A stretch of DNA of 64,000 bases from Gemmatimonadota bacterium (GCA_009692185.1 SHZT01000012.1:1-64000), one strand, 5' to 3'. Counted from the first letter of the stretch, positions 32,118-41,680 are shown. A program made the numbers and translations. The notes: a model not told the origin generated them from the sequence alone.

Positions 32118-33496
32118 GCGACCTCCGCCGTGCCGTCCACGAGGGACTCGATGACCCCGGCCACGGAGAGCAACCGGGCCTCGGAAAAATCGGGCCCGAT
32201 GAGCTGCCCGCCGATCGGCAGGCCCCCGGTGCGGCCGATGGGGACCGACAAGGCCGGGACCCGGGCGAGGTTGACGGGGCAAACGAAGATGTCGGCCAGG
32301 TACATGGCCACGGGGTCGTCCACCTTCTCGCCTGCCTTGAATGCAGGACTCGGCGTGGTCGGGGTAAATAGCGCGTCCACGCCCTCGCCGAACACGCGAT
32401 CGAAATCCTGGCGAATCAAGGCCCGCGCGGCCTGCGCCTTGCCGTAGTACGCGTCGTAGTAGCCGGCGGACAGCACGTAGGTACCGATGATGATCCTCCG
32501 GCGAACCTCGGGCCCGAACCCCGCGCCGCGGGTCGCGCGGTAAAGGGCGCGGACATCGCCCCGCCCGTCGCCGTGCCGCGGACCATACCGCACGCCGTCG
32601 AACCGGGCCAGGTTCGAGCTGGCCTCGGCCGGCGCGATGACGTAATAGGTCGGGACAGCGAGACCAGTGTGCGGGAGGGATACCTCGCGGATCGTGGCGC
32701 CCGCCTCCTTGAGGCGTGCAAGGGTCCGGTCGCACGCCTTGCGGATCACTGGGTCCAGGTCGGCCGGGAAGTATTCCCGCGGCTTGCCGATGACCACTCC
32801 GGTGAGGTCCTTCCGCGCCGGCTCGGGCGTGAGCGGGTCGAGGTCGGCGCAAGTTGCGTCGTGTTGGTCCCGGCCCGAGATCACCGAAAGCAGCGTCCCG
32901 GCCTGCAGGACCGTCCGTCCGAAGACGGCGATCTGGTCGAGCGAGCTGCCGAATGCCACGAGCCCGTACCGGCTCACCCGCCCATAGGTCGGCTTGATGC
33001 CAACCACGCCGCAAAACGCCGCCGGCTGGCGAACGGAGCCACCGGTCTCCGACCCGAGCGCGGCCTGCACGACGCCGGCGGCAACCAATGCAGCCGACCC
33101 GCCCGATGACCCGCCGGGAACACGAGATGGATCGAACGGATGGTGGGTGCGCCCGTACGCCGAGTACTCGGTCGATGCTCCCATGGCGAACTCATCAAGA
33201 TTCGACTTGCACGCGATCACGGCTCCCGCGGCCTTCGCGCGTTTGATCGCCGTGGCCTCGTACGGGGAGCGGTAGCCTTCGAGGATCCTGGACCCGCAGG
33301 TCGTGGGGTACTCGAGCGTGCAGATGTTGTCCTTGACGGCCAGGGCCAGGCCGGTCAGGACCCCAGCAGGCCGCGTGTCCACTGCCGCGGCGGCGGCGAG
33401 CAGGGCGTGCCGGTCGTGCGCAATAACGGCGTTCAGGTCCCGATGCTTCTCGATGCCATCTGCCGCGCGGGTAGCGGCGGCCAGCGCCGTGCTCAC
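32114..33496 (-). CDS. gatA: Aspartyl/glutamyl-tRNA amidotransferase subunit A
   Basis: The 460-residue amidase liberates ammonia from glutamine. The Ser-cisSer-Lys triad is visible: LAVKDNICT (Lys55) and VPGGSSGGSAALVAAG. GSVRQPAAFCGVVGIKPTYGRVSRYG and ALFTPTTPSPAF are typical. Gene order gatC-gatA-gatB with four-base overlaps indicates a coupled operon, implying tRNA-dependent amidation for Gln and/or Asn. Confidence 0.98.
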   Translation of the reverse strand: MSTALAAATRAADGIEKHRDLNAVIAHDRHALLAAAAAVDTRPAGVLTGLALAVKDNICTLEYPTTCGSRILEGYRSPYEATAIKRAKAAGAVIACKSNLDEFAMGASTEYSAYGRTHHPFDPSRVPGGSSGGSAALVAAGVVQAALGSETGGSVRQPAAFCGVVGIKPTYGRVSRYGLVAFGSSLDQIAVFGRTVLQAGTLLSVISGRDQHDATCADLDPLTPEPARKDLTGVVIGKPREYFPADLDPVIRKACDRTLARLKEAGATIREVSLPHTGLAVPTYYVIAPAEASSNLARFDGVRYGPRHGDGRGDVRALYRATRGAGFGPEVRRRIIIGTYVLSAGYYDAYYGKAQAARALIRQDFDRVFGEGVDALFTPTTPSPAFKAGEKVDDPVAMYLADIFVCPVNLARVPALSVPIGRTGGLPIGGQLIGPDFSEARLLSVAGVIESLVDGTAEVA

Positions 33497-33804
33497 TCGT
33501 CCTCCTCGGGCGCCGACGCGGAGCCCACACCGCCGAGCCGCGGCACGAGAAAGAGACCGTCCTTGAACGCGGGCGCGATGGACCCGGGAGGTACCGCCAG
33601 GTCCGCGGGCTGAACGACGTCGGCGCGCAGCGCGGGCGGATGGGACAGCCCGGGCATTTCCGCGCCACCCTGCACCTTCTCCAGCTGGGACACGTACTCC
33701 AGGATCCCGGCGATCTGGCGGGTCAGCGCCGGCAATGACGCCTCGTCCACGTCCAGTGCGGCGAGTGCTGCGATGCGTTCGACGTCAGCCCGGGATACGC
33801 TCAC
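33493..33804 (-). CDS. gatC: Aspartyl/glutamyl-tRNA amidotransferase subunit C
   Basis: The 103-residue helper holds GatA and GatB together. VERIAALAALDVDEASLPAL, ILEYVSQLEKVQ and LRADVVQPAD follow the family pattern. It starts inside the last four bases of uvrD. Confidence 0.96.
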   Translation of the reverse strand: MSVSRADVERIAALAALDVDEASLPALTRQIAGILEYVSQLEKVQGGAEMPGLSHPPALRADVVQPADLAVPPGSIAPAFKDGLFLVPRLGGVGSASAPEEDE

Positions 33805-36020
33805 ACCGCTTCTCCGTCCCGCTCGAGACCGGCATAGGCCACGAGCAATTGCTTGGTTCCGATTTCCGAATCGTCGAATTCCACCATCACTCGAAGGTCT
33901 CGCCCCTGCCCCGCGAGGCCCCGGATGGTGCCCGCGCCAAACTTGCGATGGCTGACGCGTTCGCCTTTTACGTACCGCGGCGACACCTGGGACTCCATTT
34001 CAGGCGCGACCTGGCGTTCGACCGGGGCCGACCACGCTGGCCCCGCCTGGCGCCGGACGCCGTAGTCACTGCCGAACACGCCGCTGGAACGCCGATCCTG
34101 CACGATACCGGGTGGCAGAGAGTCCAGGAATCGGGACTGCATGCCCGGCATGAGCTGCCCCCCGCGGCGGCGGGCGCGTGCCCAGGTAACGTATAACCGG
34201 TCACGCGAGCGGGTCACGCCCACGTACGCCAAGCGGCGCTCCTCTTCGATCCCCTCGGTGGTGTCCAGCGAACGGCTCAGCGGGAAGAGCCCGTCTTCCA
34301 TTCCAGCCAGCACCACGATGGGCCATTCCAGGCCCTTGGCCGTATGCACGGTCATGAGGCTGACCCCGGTCGGGTCGCCCTCGTGTCGCTCGGCCGGGCT
34401 GGACAGCGCCGCGCTGGCGAGAAAGCGCTCGAGTGGGAAGCCTGGCTCCTCGCTGTCGATTTCTTCGGACCATTCGGCCGCCCCCGCGAGGAGTTCACGC
34501 ACGTTCTCCATGCGTTCAACTCCCTCCTGCCCTTCCGCGGCCAGGAACGCTTCGTAGTCGATGTCCTGGATGACGCGCTCAAGGAGCCTGGCGGGCGCCG
34601 CTTCCCCGGCGTCCGCGCCGAGGCGGGCGATGAGCGCGGCGAAGGTGCCGAGGGCCTCCTTGGCGGCGGGCCTGAGTTCAGCCACCCGGTCGGCGATCGT
34701 GGCGGTATCGAGGAGCGGACGCTTCCAGGCGGCGGCCGCGGCCTGGAGTGTCGCGAGGGTCGTTAACCCGATGCCTCGCCGAGGTACCTGGACTGCGCGG
34801 AGAAACGCCTCGTCGTCTTTCGGATTGGCGATGAGGCGGAGGTACGCGACCAGGTCCTTCACCTCGCGCCGCTCGTAGAAGCTGACGGCGCCGACGACCC
34901 GGTGCGGCAGGGCGACCCGGCGGAAGGCCTCTTCAAACGCCCGGGATTGCGAATTGGTGCGGTAGAGGACGGCCATGTCGCCGTACGCGTAGTGATCCGC
35001 CGCCGCGCGTTCCCGGAGCTCGCGTGCCACCCATTCGGCTTCGTCCCGCTCGTCGGCCAGCGCGACCCGCTGGACCATCTCTCCGCCCCGGCGGGCGGTG
35101 AACAGCGTTTTGCCGAGGCGGTTGGTGTTCTCGGAGATGAGCCCGTTGGCCGCGTCGAGAATGACCTGGGTCGAGCGGTAGTTCTCTTCCAGCCGCACCA
35201 TCGTGGTGTCGGAAAAGTCCTTCTGGAAGTCGAGCATGTTGCGGACATCCGCCCCGCGCCAGCCGTAAATGGACTGGTCGTCGTCACCGACCGCGCACAG
35301 TTCCCGGTGCTTCACCGCGAGCTGGCTTACCAGGAGATACTGGGCACGGTTCGTGTCCTGAAATTCGTCCACCAGCAGGGAGCGGAACCGGTCTTGCCAG
35401 GCCGCGAGGCGTTCCGGGTGCTCGCGAAACAGCGTGAGTGGGTGCAGGAGCAGGTCATCGAAGTCCATGGCGTTCGCGGCGCGGAGGGCCTCGGTCAGCT
35501 GGCGATATGTCTCCGCCGCGACCCGGATGATCCGGTCGTCGGGCGCATCGATTTCCAGCTGGTCAGGAGTCTGGAGACGGTTCTTGGCGGTCGAGATTAC
35601 CCGCTGGATCAGTTGGGGCGGGAACGCTTTCGGCGCGTGCCCTGCGCGCTCGAGCAGACGCTTGATCAGCCCAAGCCGATCGTCCTCGTCGTAAATCGTG
35701 AATTGCGAGGTGAAGCCGAGATGCTGGGCCTCGCGCCGGAGCAGCCGCGCCGACAGCGAGTGAAACGTGCCAATCCAGAGCCCGGTGGGATCGCGGCCCA
35801 GGAGATCGGCGACGCGGCGACGCATTTCCTGCGCCGCCCGATTCGTGAATGTGACGGCGAGGATGCGGTGTGGCGGAACCTGGTGATGCTCAACCAGGTG
35901 CCCGAGCCGTGCCGTGAGCACGCGGGTCTTGCCCGAGCCGGCCCCGGCGAGCACCAACAGTGGCCCGCCCCGATGTTCGACGGCCTTGCGCTGGGCTTCG
36001 TTGAGCGCGACCCCGCTCAC
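33801..36020 (-). CDS. uvrD: UvrD/PcrA-type superfamily 1A DNA helicase
   Basis: GTG at 36020 gives 739 residues. All helicase motifs appear in order: LNEAQRKAVEH (Q motif), LAGAGSGKTRVLTAR (Walker A), VTFTNRAAQEM, LLVDEFQDTN (Walker B), AVGDDDQSIYGWRGAD, LEENYRSTQ, VSLMTVHTAKGLEWPIVVL and RRLAYVGVTRSRDRLY. The C-terminal 40 residues (YVKGERVSHRKFGAGTI) are the UvrD/PcrA tudor-like RNA-polymerase-binding tail. It acts in nucleotide-excision and mismatch repair and in clearing proteins from DNA. Coupled to the histidine kinase gene by GTGA. Confidence 0.96.
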   Translation of the reverse strand: MSGVALNEAQRKAVEHRGGPLLVLAGAGSGKTRVLTARLGHLVEHHQVPPHRILAVTFTNRAAQEMRRRVADLLGRDPTGLWIGTFHSLSARLLRREAQHLGFTSQFTIYDEDDRLGLIKRLLERAGHAPKAFPPQLIQRVISTAKNRLQTPDQLEIDAPDDRIIRVAAETYRQLTEALRAANAMDFDDLLLHPLTLFREHPERLAAWQDRFRSLLVDEFQDTNRAQYLLVSQLAVKHRELCAVGDDDQSIYGWRGADVRNMLDFQKDFSDTTMVRLEENYRSTQVILDAANGLISENTNRLGKTLFTARRGGEMVQRVALADERDEAEWVARELRERAAADHYAYGDMAVLYRTNSQSRAFEEAFRRVALPHRVVGAVSFYERREVKDLVAYLRLIANPKDDEAFLRAVQVPRRGIGLTTLATLQAAAAAWKRPLLDTATIADRVAELRPAAKEALGTFAALIARLGADAGEAAPARLLERVIQDIDYEAFLAAEGQEGVERMENVRELLAGAAEWSEEIDSEEPGFPLERFLASAALSSPAERHEGDPTGVSLMTVHTAKGLEWPIVVLAGMEDGLFPLSRSLDTTEGIEEERRLAYVGVTRSRDRLYVTWARARRRGGQLMPGMQSRFLDSLPPGIVQDRRSSGVFGSDYGVRRQAGPAWSAPVERQVAPEMESQVSPRYVKGERVSHRKFGAGTIRGLAGQGRDLRVMVEFDDSEIGTKQLLVAYAGLERDGEAV

Positions 36021-37207
36021 CCGCCCTGCTCCTCCGGAAGCTCGGCCCGGAACACGGCGCCGGTCGCGACAGGGACGAACTCGAGGTGGCCCCCGTGCAC
36101 CTCCTCGACGATTCTCCGTGCCAAGGCCAGGCCGATGCCCCATCCACCGGGCTTGGTGGAGATGCCGGGCTCGAAAAGCGTCGAGCGAATCTCCAGCGGG
36201 ATTCCCGGACCGTCATCGGCAACTGTAACCGTGGCGGTCCCGCTGCCGCTGGTCACCTCGATCGTGATCGTCCCGCCGCGACCCGAGAGCGCATCGATCG
36301 CGTTCCGGACCAGCGCCTCCAGTGCCCATTCGAGCAGGACCGGGTCGCCGCGAATGAGCGGACCAGCAGCGGGCGCCCGCACGCTCAGGGTCACCCGCTT
36401 GTCGTGTTGGGGCAGCCGGGGCGCGAAATACTGCGAGACACGCTCGGCCAGGGCGCCGAGGGCGACGCGTTCTGCGCGCGCGGGGCGGCCGATGCGCTCG
36501 AACCGCTGGGCGACGCGCTCGAGTCGTTCAAGGTCCGCGGTGAGATGCAACGCGACGTTGCGGGTTCCCGGGTCGTCGTCGTTCAACCGGTCGATCCAGG
36601 CCCGTGCGCTCATGAGCGGCGTGCCCAGCTGGTGCGCCGACTCCCGCGCCATGGCGACCCAGAGCCGGTCGCGGTTGCGGTTCGCCGCGATGCGATAGGC
36701 CCAGAGCCCCAGGGCAATGGTCGTGGCGAGGAGCCCGATTTGCAGCAGGGCCAGCCACGTCAGGTGTCGTGCCACCGGGATCGGCCCAAAATGAATGTGG
36801 CTGGAACGCGGCCCCGAGATCGGCAGGTTTTTCAGGTCGAGCGCCTGGGCGTACGCGGCGATCCGGGGGTCGTCGAATGGCACTTCGCCGAATGGGAGAT
36901 TGGCAAACGCTGTCGGGACACCCAGGCTGTCCGTCATCACCACGGGAATCCCGGTGCCGCGGATATCGGCGATGACCTGGAAGAGGGCCTCGGCGCCGGC
37001 GGCGGGGTCCGGGTCGTTTTCCGCCGCGATGATCCGGCCGAACACGCGCGACGTTTCGCGGGCGTCGTCCCGCAGGTGTCCCGCGATCGTCCAGGCCTGC
37101 CAGACGGAGAGCCCGCCGAGGAGGACCACCAGCGCCAGGACGATTTCCGGTCCGGCGCGGCGGAGCCGGCGGAACGTGTTACGAAGCGCTGGGGGTGAGG
37201 TGGTCAC
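36017..37207 (-). CDS. Membrane sensor histidine kinase without a nearby response regulator
   Basis: The 396-residue protein has two membrane helices (about 20-42 and 149-172) enclosing a 105-residue extracytoplasmic sensor region. The phosphoacceptor box is RESAHQLGTPLMSARAW (His192), then ALEALVRNAIDAL (N box), VADDGPGIP (G1) and GWGIGLALARRIVEE (G2). No response regulator lies in the same chain, so it is an orphan kinase here. Start GTG at 37207 lies 29 bp inside serS; a later start would damage the first membrane helix. Confidence 0.9.
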   Translation of the reverse strand: MTTSPPALRNTFRRLRRAGPEIVLALVVLLGGLSVWQAWTIAGHLRDDARETSRVFGRIIAAENDPDPAAGAEALFQVIADIRGTGIPVVMTDSLGVPTAFANLPFGEVPFDDPRIAAYAQALDLKNLPISGPRSSHIHFGPIPVARHLTWLALLQIGLLATTIALGLWAYRIAANRNRDRLWVAMARESAHQLGTPLMSARAWIDRLNDDDPGTRNVALHLTADLERLERVAQRFERIGRPARAERVALGALAERVSQYFAPRLPQHDKRVTLSVRAPAAGPLIRGDPVLLEWALEALVRNAIDALSGRGGTITIEVTSGSGTATVTVADDGPGIPLEIRSTLFEPGISTKPGGWGIGLALARRIVEEVHGGHLEFVPVATGAVFRAELPEEQGG

Positions 37208-38459
37208 GGCCGAAATACGGCACGAGCGCCTCCGGAATCCGGATGCTGCCGTCGGGCTGCTGATTGTTCTCCAGCAAGGCGATCAGGGTGCGGGGCAAGG
37301 CGACTCCCGATGCGTTGAGTGTGTGCACGAATTCTGGCTTGGCGTCGGAGCGCGGGCGGTACCGGATATTTGCGCGCCGTGCCTGAAAATCTCCGAACGT
37401 GCTGGCGCTGGAAGCCTCGAGCCAGGTCGCGACGCCCGCGGCCCACACCTCGAGATCGTATGTCTTGGCGCTCGCGAACCCCACGTCGCCTGCCGCCAGC
37501 AAGGCGACCCGGTACGGAATGCCGAGCCGCTGAAGCACGGCCTCCGCGTGGCCCAGCATTCGTTCCAGCTCGCCGGGGGAATCTTCCGGACGGCAGAGCC
37601 GGACGATTTCGACCTTGTCGAACTGGTGCACTCGCAGGATCCCGCGCGTGTCCTTGCCATGGGCGCCCGCCTCGCGCCGAAAGCATGGCGTGTAGGCGCA
37701 ATAGGCCCGGGGGAGCTCCTCCGCCGTCAGCACTTCATCCCGGTGCAGGTTCGTCACCGGCACTTCGGCCGTGGGAATCAGGTACTGGCCGTCGGTGGTG
37801 ACGTACATGTTGTTTTCGAGGTCCGGCAGCTGGCCCGTGCCGGTCGCGGTGTCGCGATTGACCAGGAGCGGCGGCGAAATCTCCGTGTAACCGTGCTCGG
37901 TGGTGTGCAGGTCGAGCATGAAGGCGATCAAGGCGCGGACCAGGCGGGCTCCCTGCCCCTTGAACACGGGGAACCCGCTGCCCGAGATCTTGGCGCCCCG
38001 CGGGAGGTCCAGGATTCCGAGACGCTCGCCAAGTTCCCAATGGGGCTTGGCCGTGAACCGGAGCGGCACGGGTTCGCCCCAGGTGCGCACGATGCGGTTG
38101 GCCGTCGCGTCCCCGTCGGGGAGGTCGTCCGAGGGAATATTGGGAACGTGGAGCAGCTTGTCGTGGAGTGTGGCGTCGAGCGAGCGGAGTTCGTCGTCGA
38201 GCGCCTTGATGGAGTCGGACAATTCCTTGAGCCCGGACAGCGCGCTTCCGGCGTCCTCCTTCGCCCGCTTCCTCCGCGCGACCTCCTCCGAAGCCGCGTT
38301 GCGCTCCGCCTTGAGCCTCTCGGCTTTCTGCAGGACCTGCCGATGCTGCATATCCAACGCCACGATCTCGTCGATCAACGGGTCGAGCGCGCGACGCCTC
38401 CGACGGAGCGCCTGCCGGAGGCGGTCAGGCGCTTCGCGCAACTGCTTGATGTCGATCAC
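37179..38459 (-). CDS. serS: Seryl-tRNA synthetase
   Basis: The 426-residue class II synthetase charges tRNASer and also tRNA-Sec, whose gene is present at 15839-15935. An N-terminal coiled-coil arm (about 25-110) is followed by the catalytic domain with motif 2 (YCAYTPCFRREAGAHGKDTRG) shown as CFRREAG, and motif 3 near GVALPRTLIALLENNQ. Three bases separate it from the upstream lipoprotein gene. Confidence 0.97.
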   Translation of the reverse strand: MIDIKQLREAPDRLRQALRRRRRALDPLIDEIVALDMQHRQVLQKAERLKAERNAASEEVARRKRAKEDAGSALSGLKELSDSIKALDDELRSLDATLHDKLLHVPNIPSDDLPDGDATANRIVRTWGEPVPLRFTAKPHWELGERLGILDLPRGAKISGSGFPVFKGQGARLVRALIAFMLDLHTTEHGYTEISPPLLVNRDTATGTGQLPDLENNMYVTTDGQYLIPTAEVPVTNLHRDEVLTAEELPRAYCAYTPCFRREAGAHGKDTRGILRVHQFDKVEIVRLCRPEDSPGELERMLGHAEAVLQRLGIPYRVALLAAGDVGFASAKTYDLEVWAAGVATWLEASSASTFGDFQARRANIRYRPRSDAKPEFVHTLNASGVALPRTLIALLENNQQPDGSIRIPEALVPYFGRDHLTPSAS

Positions 38460-38462
38460 GGA

Positions 38463-39029
38463 TCAAGCCGTGGGAAGGCCGGGGCGGAGGTCGCGATAGC
38501 CGCAATTGATGTTGACGAGCGCCTCGATCTTGATGCTTCGTTCGGCAGTATTGACCGACAGGACATGGAACTTGCCGTACCGTGGCAGGGAGCCGGTAAT
38601 GCCGCAGTCGCCGCCATAGAGGCCGGACTGGGCGACGAACACCGTGCCCACCGGAATCGCCAGGCCTTCGTCATCCAGGTAGTTCACGTCCGGGGCGCTA
38701 TGAATCGCGTCGAACGTGGACGATACCGCGAGGACGCCGGGCTCGGGGGGAAGCCCGAGGGCCCCGGCCGGGTAGATCCGCGGTATGCCGGCATCGTCAA
38801 TGTCGAACGCGATATCGAACCCCGGCTGGTCGGTTCGCACCACGGAGCGCGTCGGAAGGTGAAAACCGCTGGGCTTGGCGACTGGGGTGCCGCGGAGCGC
38901 GAACAATTCGATCGTGTCGACGACGTTGGTCGCCGACGCCTCTGGCAGGTTCAACGAGCTGTCGCAGGCGCCGAGGAGCGAGGCGGCAAGGACGCCCGCC
39001 GAGAACAAAAAACCGCGTAGGATTTGCAT
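38463..39029 (-). CDS. Lipoprotein of unknown function
   Basis: A 188-residue precursor with lipobox SLLGAC (cysteine 22). The mature part has an immunoglobulin-like or beta-sandwich look (TIELFALRGTPVAKPSG, PGFDIAFDIDDAGIPRIYPA, VGTVFVAQSG) and three further cysteines near its C terminus, but matches no family I know. It is the first gene of the serS-kinase-uvrD-gatCAB chain and has its own strong promoter. Confidence 0.7.
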   Translation of the reverse strand: MQILRGFLFSAGVLAASLLGACDSSLNLPEASATNVVDTIELFALRGTPVAKPSGFHLPTRSVVRTDQPGFDIAFDIDDAGIPRIYPAGALGLPPEPGVLAVSSTFDAIHSAPDVNYLDDEGLAIPVGTVFVAQSGLYGGDCGITGSLPRYGKFHVLSVNTAERSIKIEALVNINCGYRDLRPGLPTA

Positions 39030-39041
39030 GGTTGTCCGTGA

Positions 39042-39075
39042 AGATTAGCGGTGGTGGAAAAGTGGGTCAACCCAC
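39042..39075 (-). promoter_or_regulatory. Promoter of the lipoprotein-serS chain with palindrome on the -35 box
   Basis: TTGACC (39065-39070), 17-bp spacer, TAATCT (39042-39047). The -10 box ends 12 nt before the ATG, so the leader is only about five bases. GTGGGT-CA-ACCCAC (39062-39075) is a perfect inverted repeat covering the -35 box, a possible operator. Confidence 0.65.
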
Positions 39076-39084
39076 GGTCCTGCC

Positions 39085-39113
39085 TTGACTTCGACCATGT
39101 CGGGTCCTAGCTT
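39085..39113 (+). promoter_or_regulatory. Promoter of the roadblock-ManC operon, probably leaderless
   Basis: TTGACT (39085-39090), 17-bp spacer, TAGCTT (39108-39113), then seven bases to the ATG at 39121. No ribosome-binding sequence occurs between them. Confidence 0.55.
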
Positions 39114-39120
39114 GGCGCGC

Positions 39121-39474
39121 ATGCCGAGCATTCGCGACGTCGTGCAGGCGCTGGGCCGCCGCGAAGGCGTAGATGCCGTCATCGTGCTCGGGCGCGACGG
39201 GCTGACAATCGATGCCCACGTCCGCGATGGGCTGGATGCCGACGGTCTTTCCGCCCTGATCCCTTCTGTGGCCGCGGCCTGCACCCGCCTGGGTTCGGCG
39301 GCGGCGCGGGGCGATTTCACCACCGGCGTGGCTGAGTTCGGCAAAGGCCTCACGATCATCTCTGTTCTTACCCCCGAAGTCATCATGGCGATCTTCGTGC
39401 AGCCGAATGTCAACGTCGGCGCCATGCTTTACGAAATCAAACGCCACCGTACGGCCATCGCCGGCCTGCTGTGA
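39121..39474 (+). CDS. Roadblock/LC7-domain protein
   Basis: The 117-residue protein has the compact alpha-beta roadblock fold pattern: VVQALGRREGVDAVIVLGRD, DGLDADGLSALIPSVAAACT, and the terminal hydrophobic strand IISVLTPEVIMAIFV. Bacterial roadblock proteins act as partners of small Ras-like GTPases (MglA/MglB type); no GTPase gene is adjacent. It is coupled by GTGA to the mannose guanylyltransferase gene. Confidence 0.8.
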   Translation: MPSIRDVVQALGRREGVDAVIVLGRDGLTIDAHVRDGLDADGLSALIPSVAAACTRLGSAAARGDFTTGVAEFGKGLTIISVLTPEVIMAIFVQPNVNVGAMLYEIKRHRTAIAGLL

Positions 39475-40508
39475 GCCGTTGGGCCGCCGTGCTCGCGGGT
39501 GGGTCCGGCACCCGCTTCTGGCCCCTCTCCACGAACCAGACACCAAAACAGATGCTTCCCCTCGCCGGTCCCGACCCGCTGCTGGTGCAGTCGGTCCGGC
39601 GACTCACCGGCCTCATTGAGGTCCAGCATATCCTGGTCGTCACCGCAGCGCACCTCTGCGAGGCGACACGGGCGCTCCTCCCGGAAATCCCCGCAGCCAA
39701 TATCCTCGGCGAGCCGCGCGCCGCCTCGACGGGCCCGGCACTCGCCTGGGCGACCAGCCTCGCCGCGGCGCGCGACCCGCATGCCTCGGTGATGTCCCTG
39801 CATGCTGACTGGTTCGTGGGCGACGACCGGAGGTTCCGGGAGACGGCCTCGCGGGCGTTCGATGTTGCGGAGAAGTTCGACGTCCTCGTGACGGTTGGAA
39901 TGACGCCGACCCGCCCGGACACGGGGTACGGCTACATCCGCCCCGGCGCCGTTCTCGACGCGGACGCTCGGCGGGTTGAGCAGTTCGTCGAGAAACCGAA
40001 CGAACAGCGCGCCCGGACGCTGATTACCGAGGGGGCACTCTGGAATAGCGGCATGTTCGCGTGGACCGCGAAGCGGTTCGACGCGGAGACGCGCGCCCAC
40101 GCCCCGGAAATCGCGCCCCACCTCCCACGTCTGGCGAGCGGCGACGTGAGCGGATTCTTTGCCGCCGTGACACCAGTCGCGGTGGACATCTCGCATTTCG
40201 AACGCAGCGACCGGGTAGCCGTGCTCCCTGGGCGCTTTCCGTGGGATGACCCCGGCAACTGGGGCGGGCTCGGACGGGTACGCCAGGGCGATCACGCGCG
40301 GAACGTTGTGGTCGGCGCCGGGACGGTGCATGAGGCGGCCGAGAATGTCGTGTGGGCGGACGACGGTCCTGTCGTGCTCTTCGGTGTGCATGACCTCGTG
40401 GTCGTGCGCGCCAATGGTGTCGTGCTCGTGGCCACAAAGGAACATGCCGCCCGGCTCAAGGATCTTCTCGCCGTCCTTCCGGCCGAACTCCGGGATCTGA
40501 AGAAATGA
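39471..40508 (+). CDS. manC: Mannose-1-phosphate guanylyltransferase
   Basis: The 345-residue nucleotidyltransferase makes GDP-mannose from GTP and mannose 1-phosphate. AAVLAGGSGTRFWPLST is the nucleotide-binding signature; TPKQMLPLAG, GYGYIRPG and QFVEKPN (sugar-phosphate site) and GALWNSGMFAW are specific to this family. The C-terminal isomerase domain found in bifunctional ManC/AlgA proteins is absent. Start is GTG. Confidence 0.93.
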   Translation: MSRWAAVLAGGSGTRFWPLSTNQTPKQMLPLAGPDPLLVQSVRRLTGLIEVQHILVVTAAHLCEATRALLPEIPAANILGEPRAASTGPALAWATSLAAARDPHASVMSLHADWFVGDDRRFRETASRAFDVAEKFDVLVTVGMTPTRPDTGYGYIRPGAVLDADARRVEQFVEKPNEQRARTLITEGALWNSGMFAWTAKRFDAETRAHAPEIAPHLPRLASGDVSGFFAAVTPVAVDISHFERSDRVAVLPGRFPWDDPGNWGGLGRVRQGDHARNVVVGAGTVHEAAENVVWADDGPVVLFGVHDLVVVRANGVVLVATKEHAARLKDLLAVLPAELRDLKK

Positions 40509-41680
40509 CCGACCTGTACCTGCTCGACCCTGCCCCGGGCCCGGAGTGGTTCCCCTTCGGGGACAGTCGGCCGATCTGCGAATTGCGAGCGGGCGCCTGG
40601 TTGATTCGCGAACGCTGGGAGGCGTTGGCAAACGGCGACACGCGCCAGGTTTTCGCGGCGCCGCACCTCGCTGCATTCGTGGAAGACGGCGCGCCCCAAG
40701 TGGCCCAGCGCCACGCGGTCCAGGGTCCGGCCCTCATCGGGTGCTCGTACTTCGCGCCGGCCGGCGTGCGCCCTGACTTCCCGAAGGGCCCGGCGCGGCT
40801 CACGCACGACGGCGCCACCGTGGGCTGGTCCGTGCCGGGGGGCAGCGAGTGGTCGGGGGACCATCCGGAGTGGCCGGGTGTCGAAGTCGAGGGCCTGGCC
40901 CTCCGAGGGACATTCGACCTCGTGACCGCACTGGAGCACCTGCTGGCGGCGGACGTCACGGATCTCACGGCCGAACGGGGCGACCCGATTCCGGACGGGT
41001 GCACCATCATCGGCGACCCCGGTGACGTCGTGCTGCTCGGCGCGACCGTCGAGCCGGGTGTGACGTTCGACGTGCGCCAGGGGGCCGTGGTGGTCGAGCA
41101 GCGGTCCTACGTGCGTGGTGGCACGCGGCTCGAGGGGCCGGTGTACCTGGGGGCCGGCAGCGACGTGGTCGGCGGGCAGATTCGCGCGTCGAGCTTTGGA
41201 CCACGGTGCAAGGTGCGTGGCGAAATCGCATCCAGCGTGTTCCTGGGCTTCGCCAACAAGGTGCATGACGGGTTTGTCGGCCATTCGGTCGTCGGTCGCT
41301 GGGCGAACCTCGGGGCGGGCACCATCACGTCAAATCTCAAGAACACGTATGGGAACGTCCGGCTGTCCGTCGGCGAGCAGGCGGTCGAAACGGAACGGCA
41401 GTATTTCGGCAGCCTGATTGGCGATCACGCGAAGACGGCGATTGGGACGCTGCTCGCGACGGGCAGCGCGCTGGGGGTTGGTGCCAGCGTGTTCACCGAT
41501 GTGCGCCCGCCCAAGTACGTGCCGCCGTTCGCATGGGGCGGCGCCGACGCGGGCCGCATGGATCGCGCGGGGTTTCTGCGGACGGCCGAGCGGGTCCTTC
41601 CCCGGCGCGACGTGGCCGTGACCGACGCGGTGCGCCACATGCTGGGCGCCCTGTACGACCACGCGGCGGGCGGGCGATGA
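40505..41680 (+). CDS. Alternative GlmU-type sugar nucleotidyltransferase/acetyltransferase
   Basis: The 391-residue protein has a short divergent N-terminal nucleotidyltransferase half (FGDSRPICELRAGAWLIRER) and a C-terminal left-handed beta helix of hexapeptide repeats (about 180-350: TIIGDPGDVVLLGATVEPGV, then SVFLGFANKVHDGFVG). WANLGAGTITSNLKNTYG matches the acetyltransferase end of GlmU. This corresponds to the alternative GlmU group found in Bacteroidetes-type bacteria, producing UDP-GlcNAc from GlcN-1-P. The classical GGGTR-type motif is degenerate. ATGA overlaps join it to the next gene. Confidence 0.82.
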   Translation: MTDLYLLDPAPGPEWFPFGDSRPICELRAGAWLIRERWEALANGDTRQVFAAPHLAAFVEDGAPQVAQRHAVQGPALIGCSYFAPAGVRPDFPKGPARLTHDGATVGWSVPGGSEWSGDHPEWPGVEVEGLALRGTFDLVTALEHLLAADVTDLTAERGDPIPDGCTIIGDPGDVVLLGATVEPGVTFDVRQGAVVVEQRSYVRGGTRLEGPVYLGAGSDVVGGQIRASSFGPRCKVRGEIASSVFLGFANKVHDGFVGHSVVGRWANLGAGTITSNLKNTYGNVRLSVGEQAVETERQYFGSLIGDHAKTAIGTLLATGSALGVGASVFTDVRPPKYVPPFAWGGADAGRMDRAGFLRTAERVLPRRDVAVTDAVRHMLGALYDHAAGGR

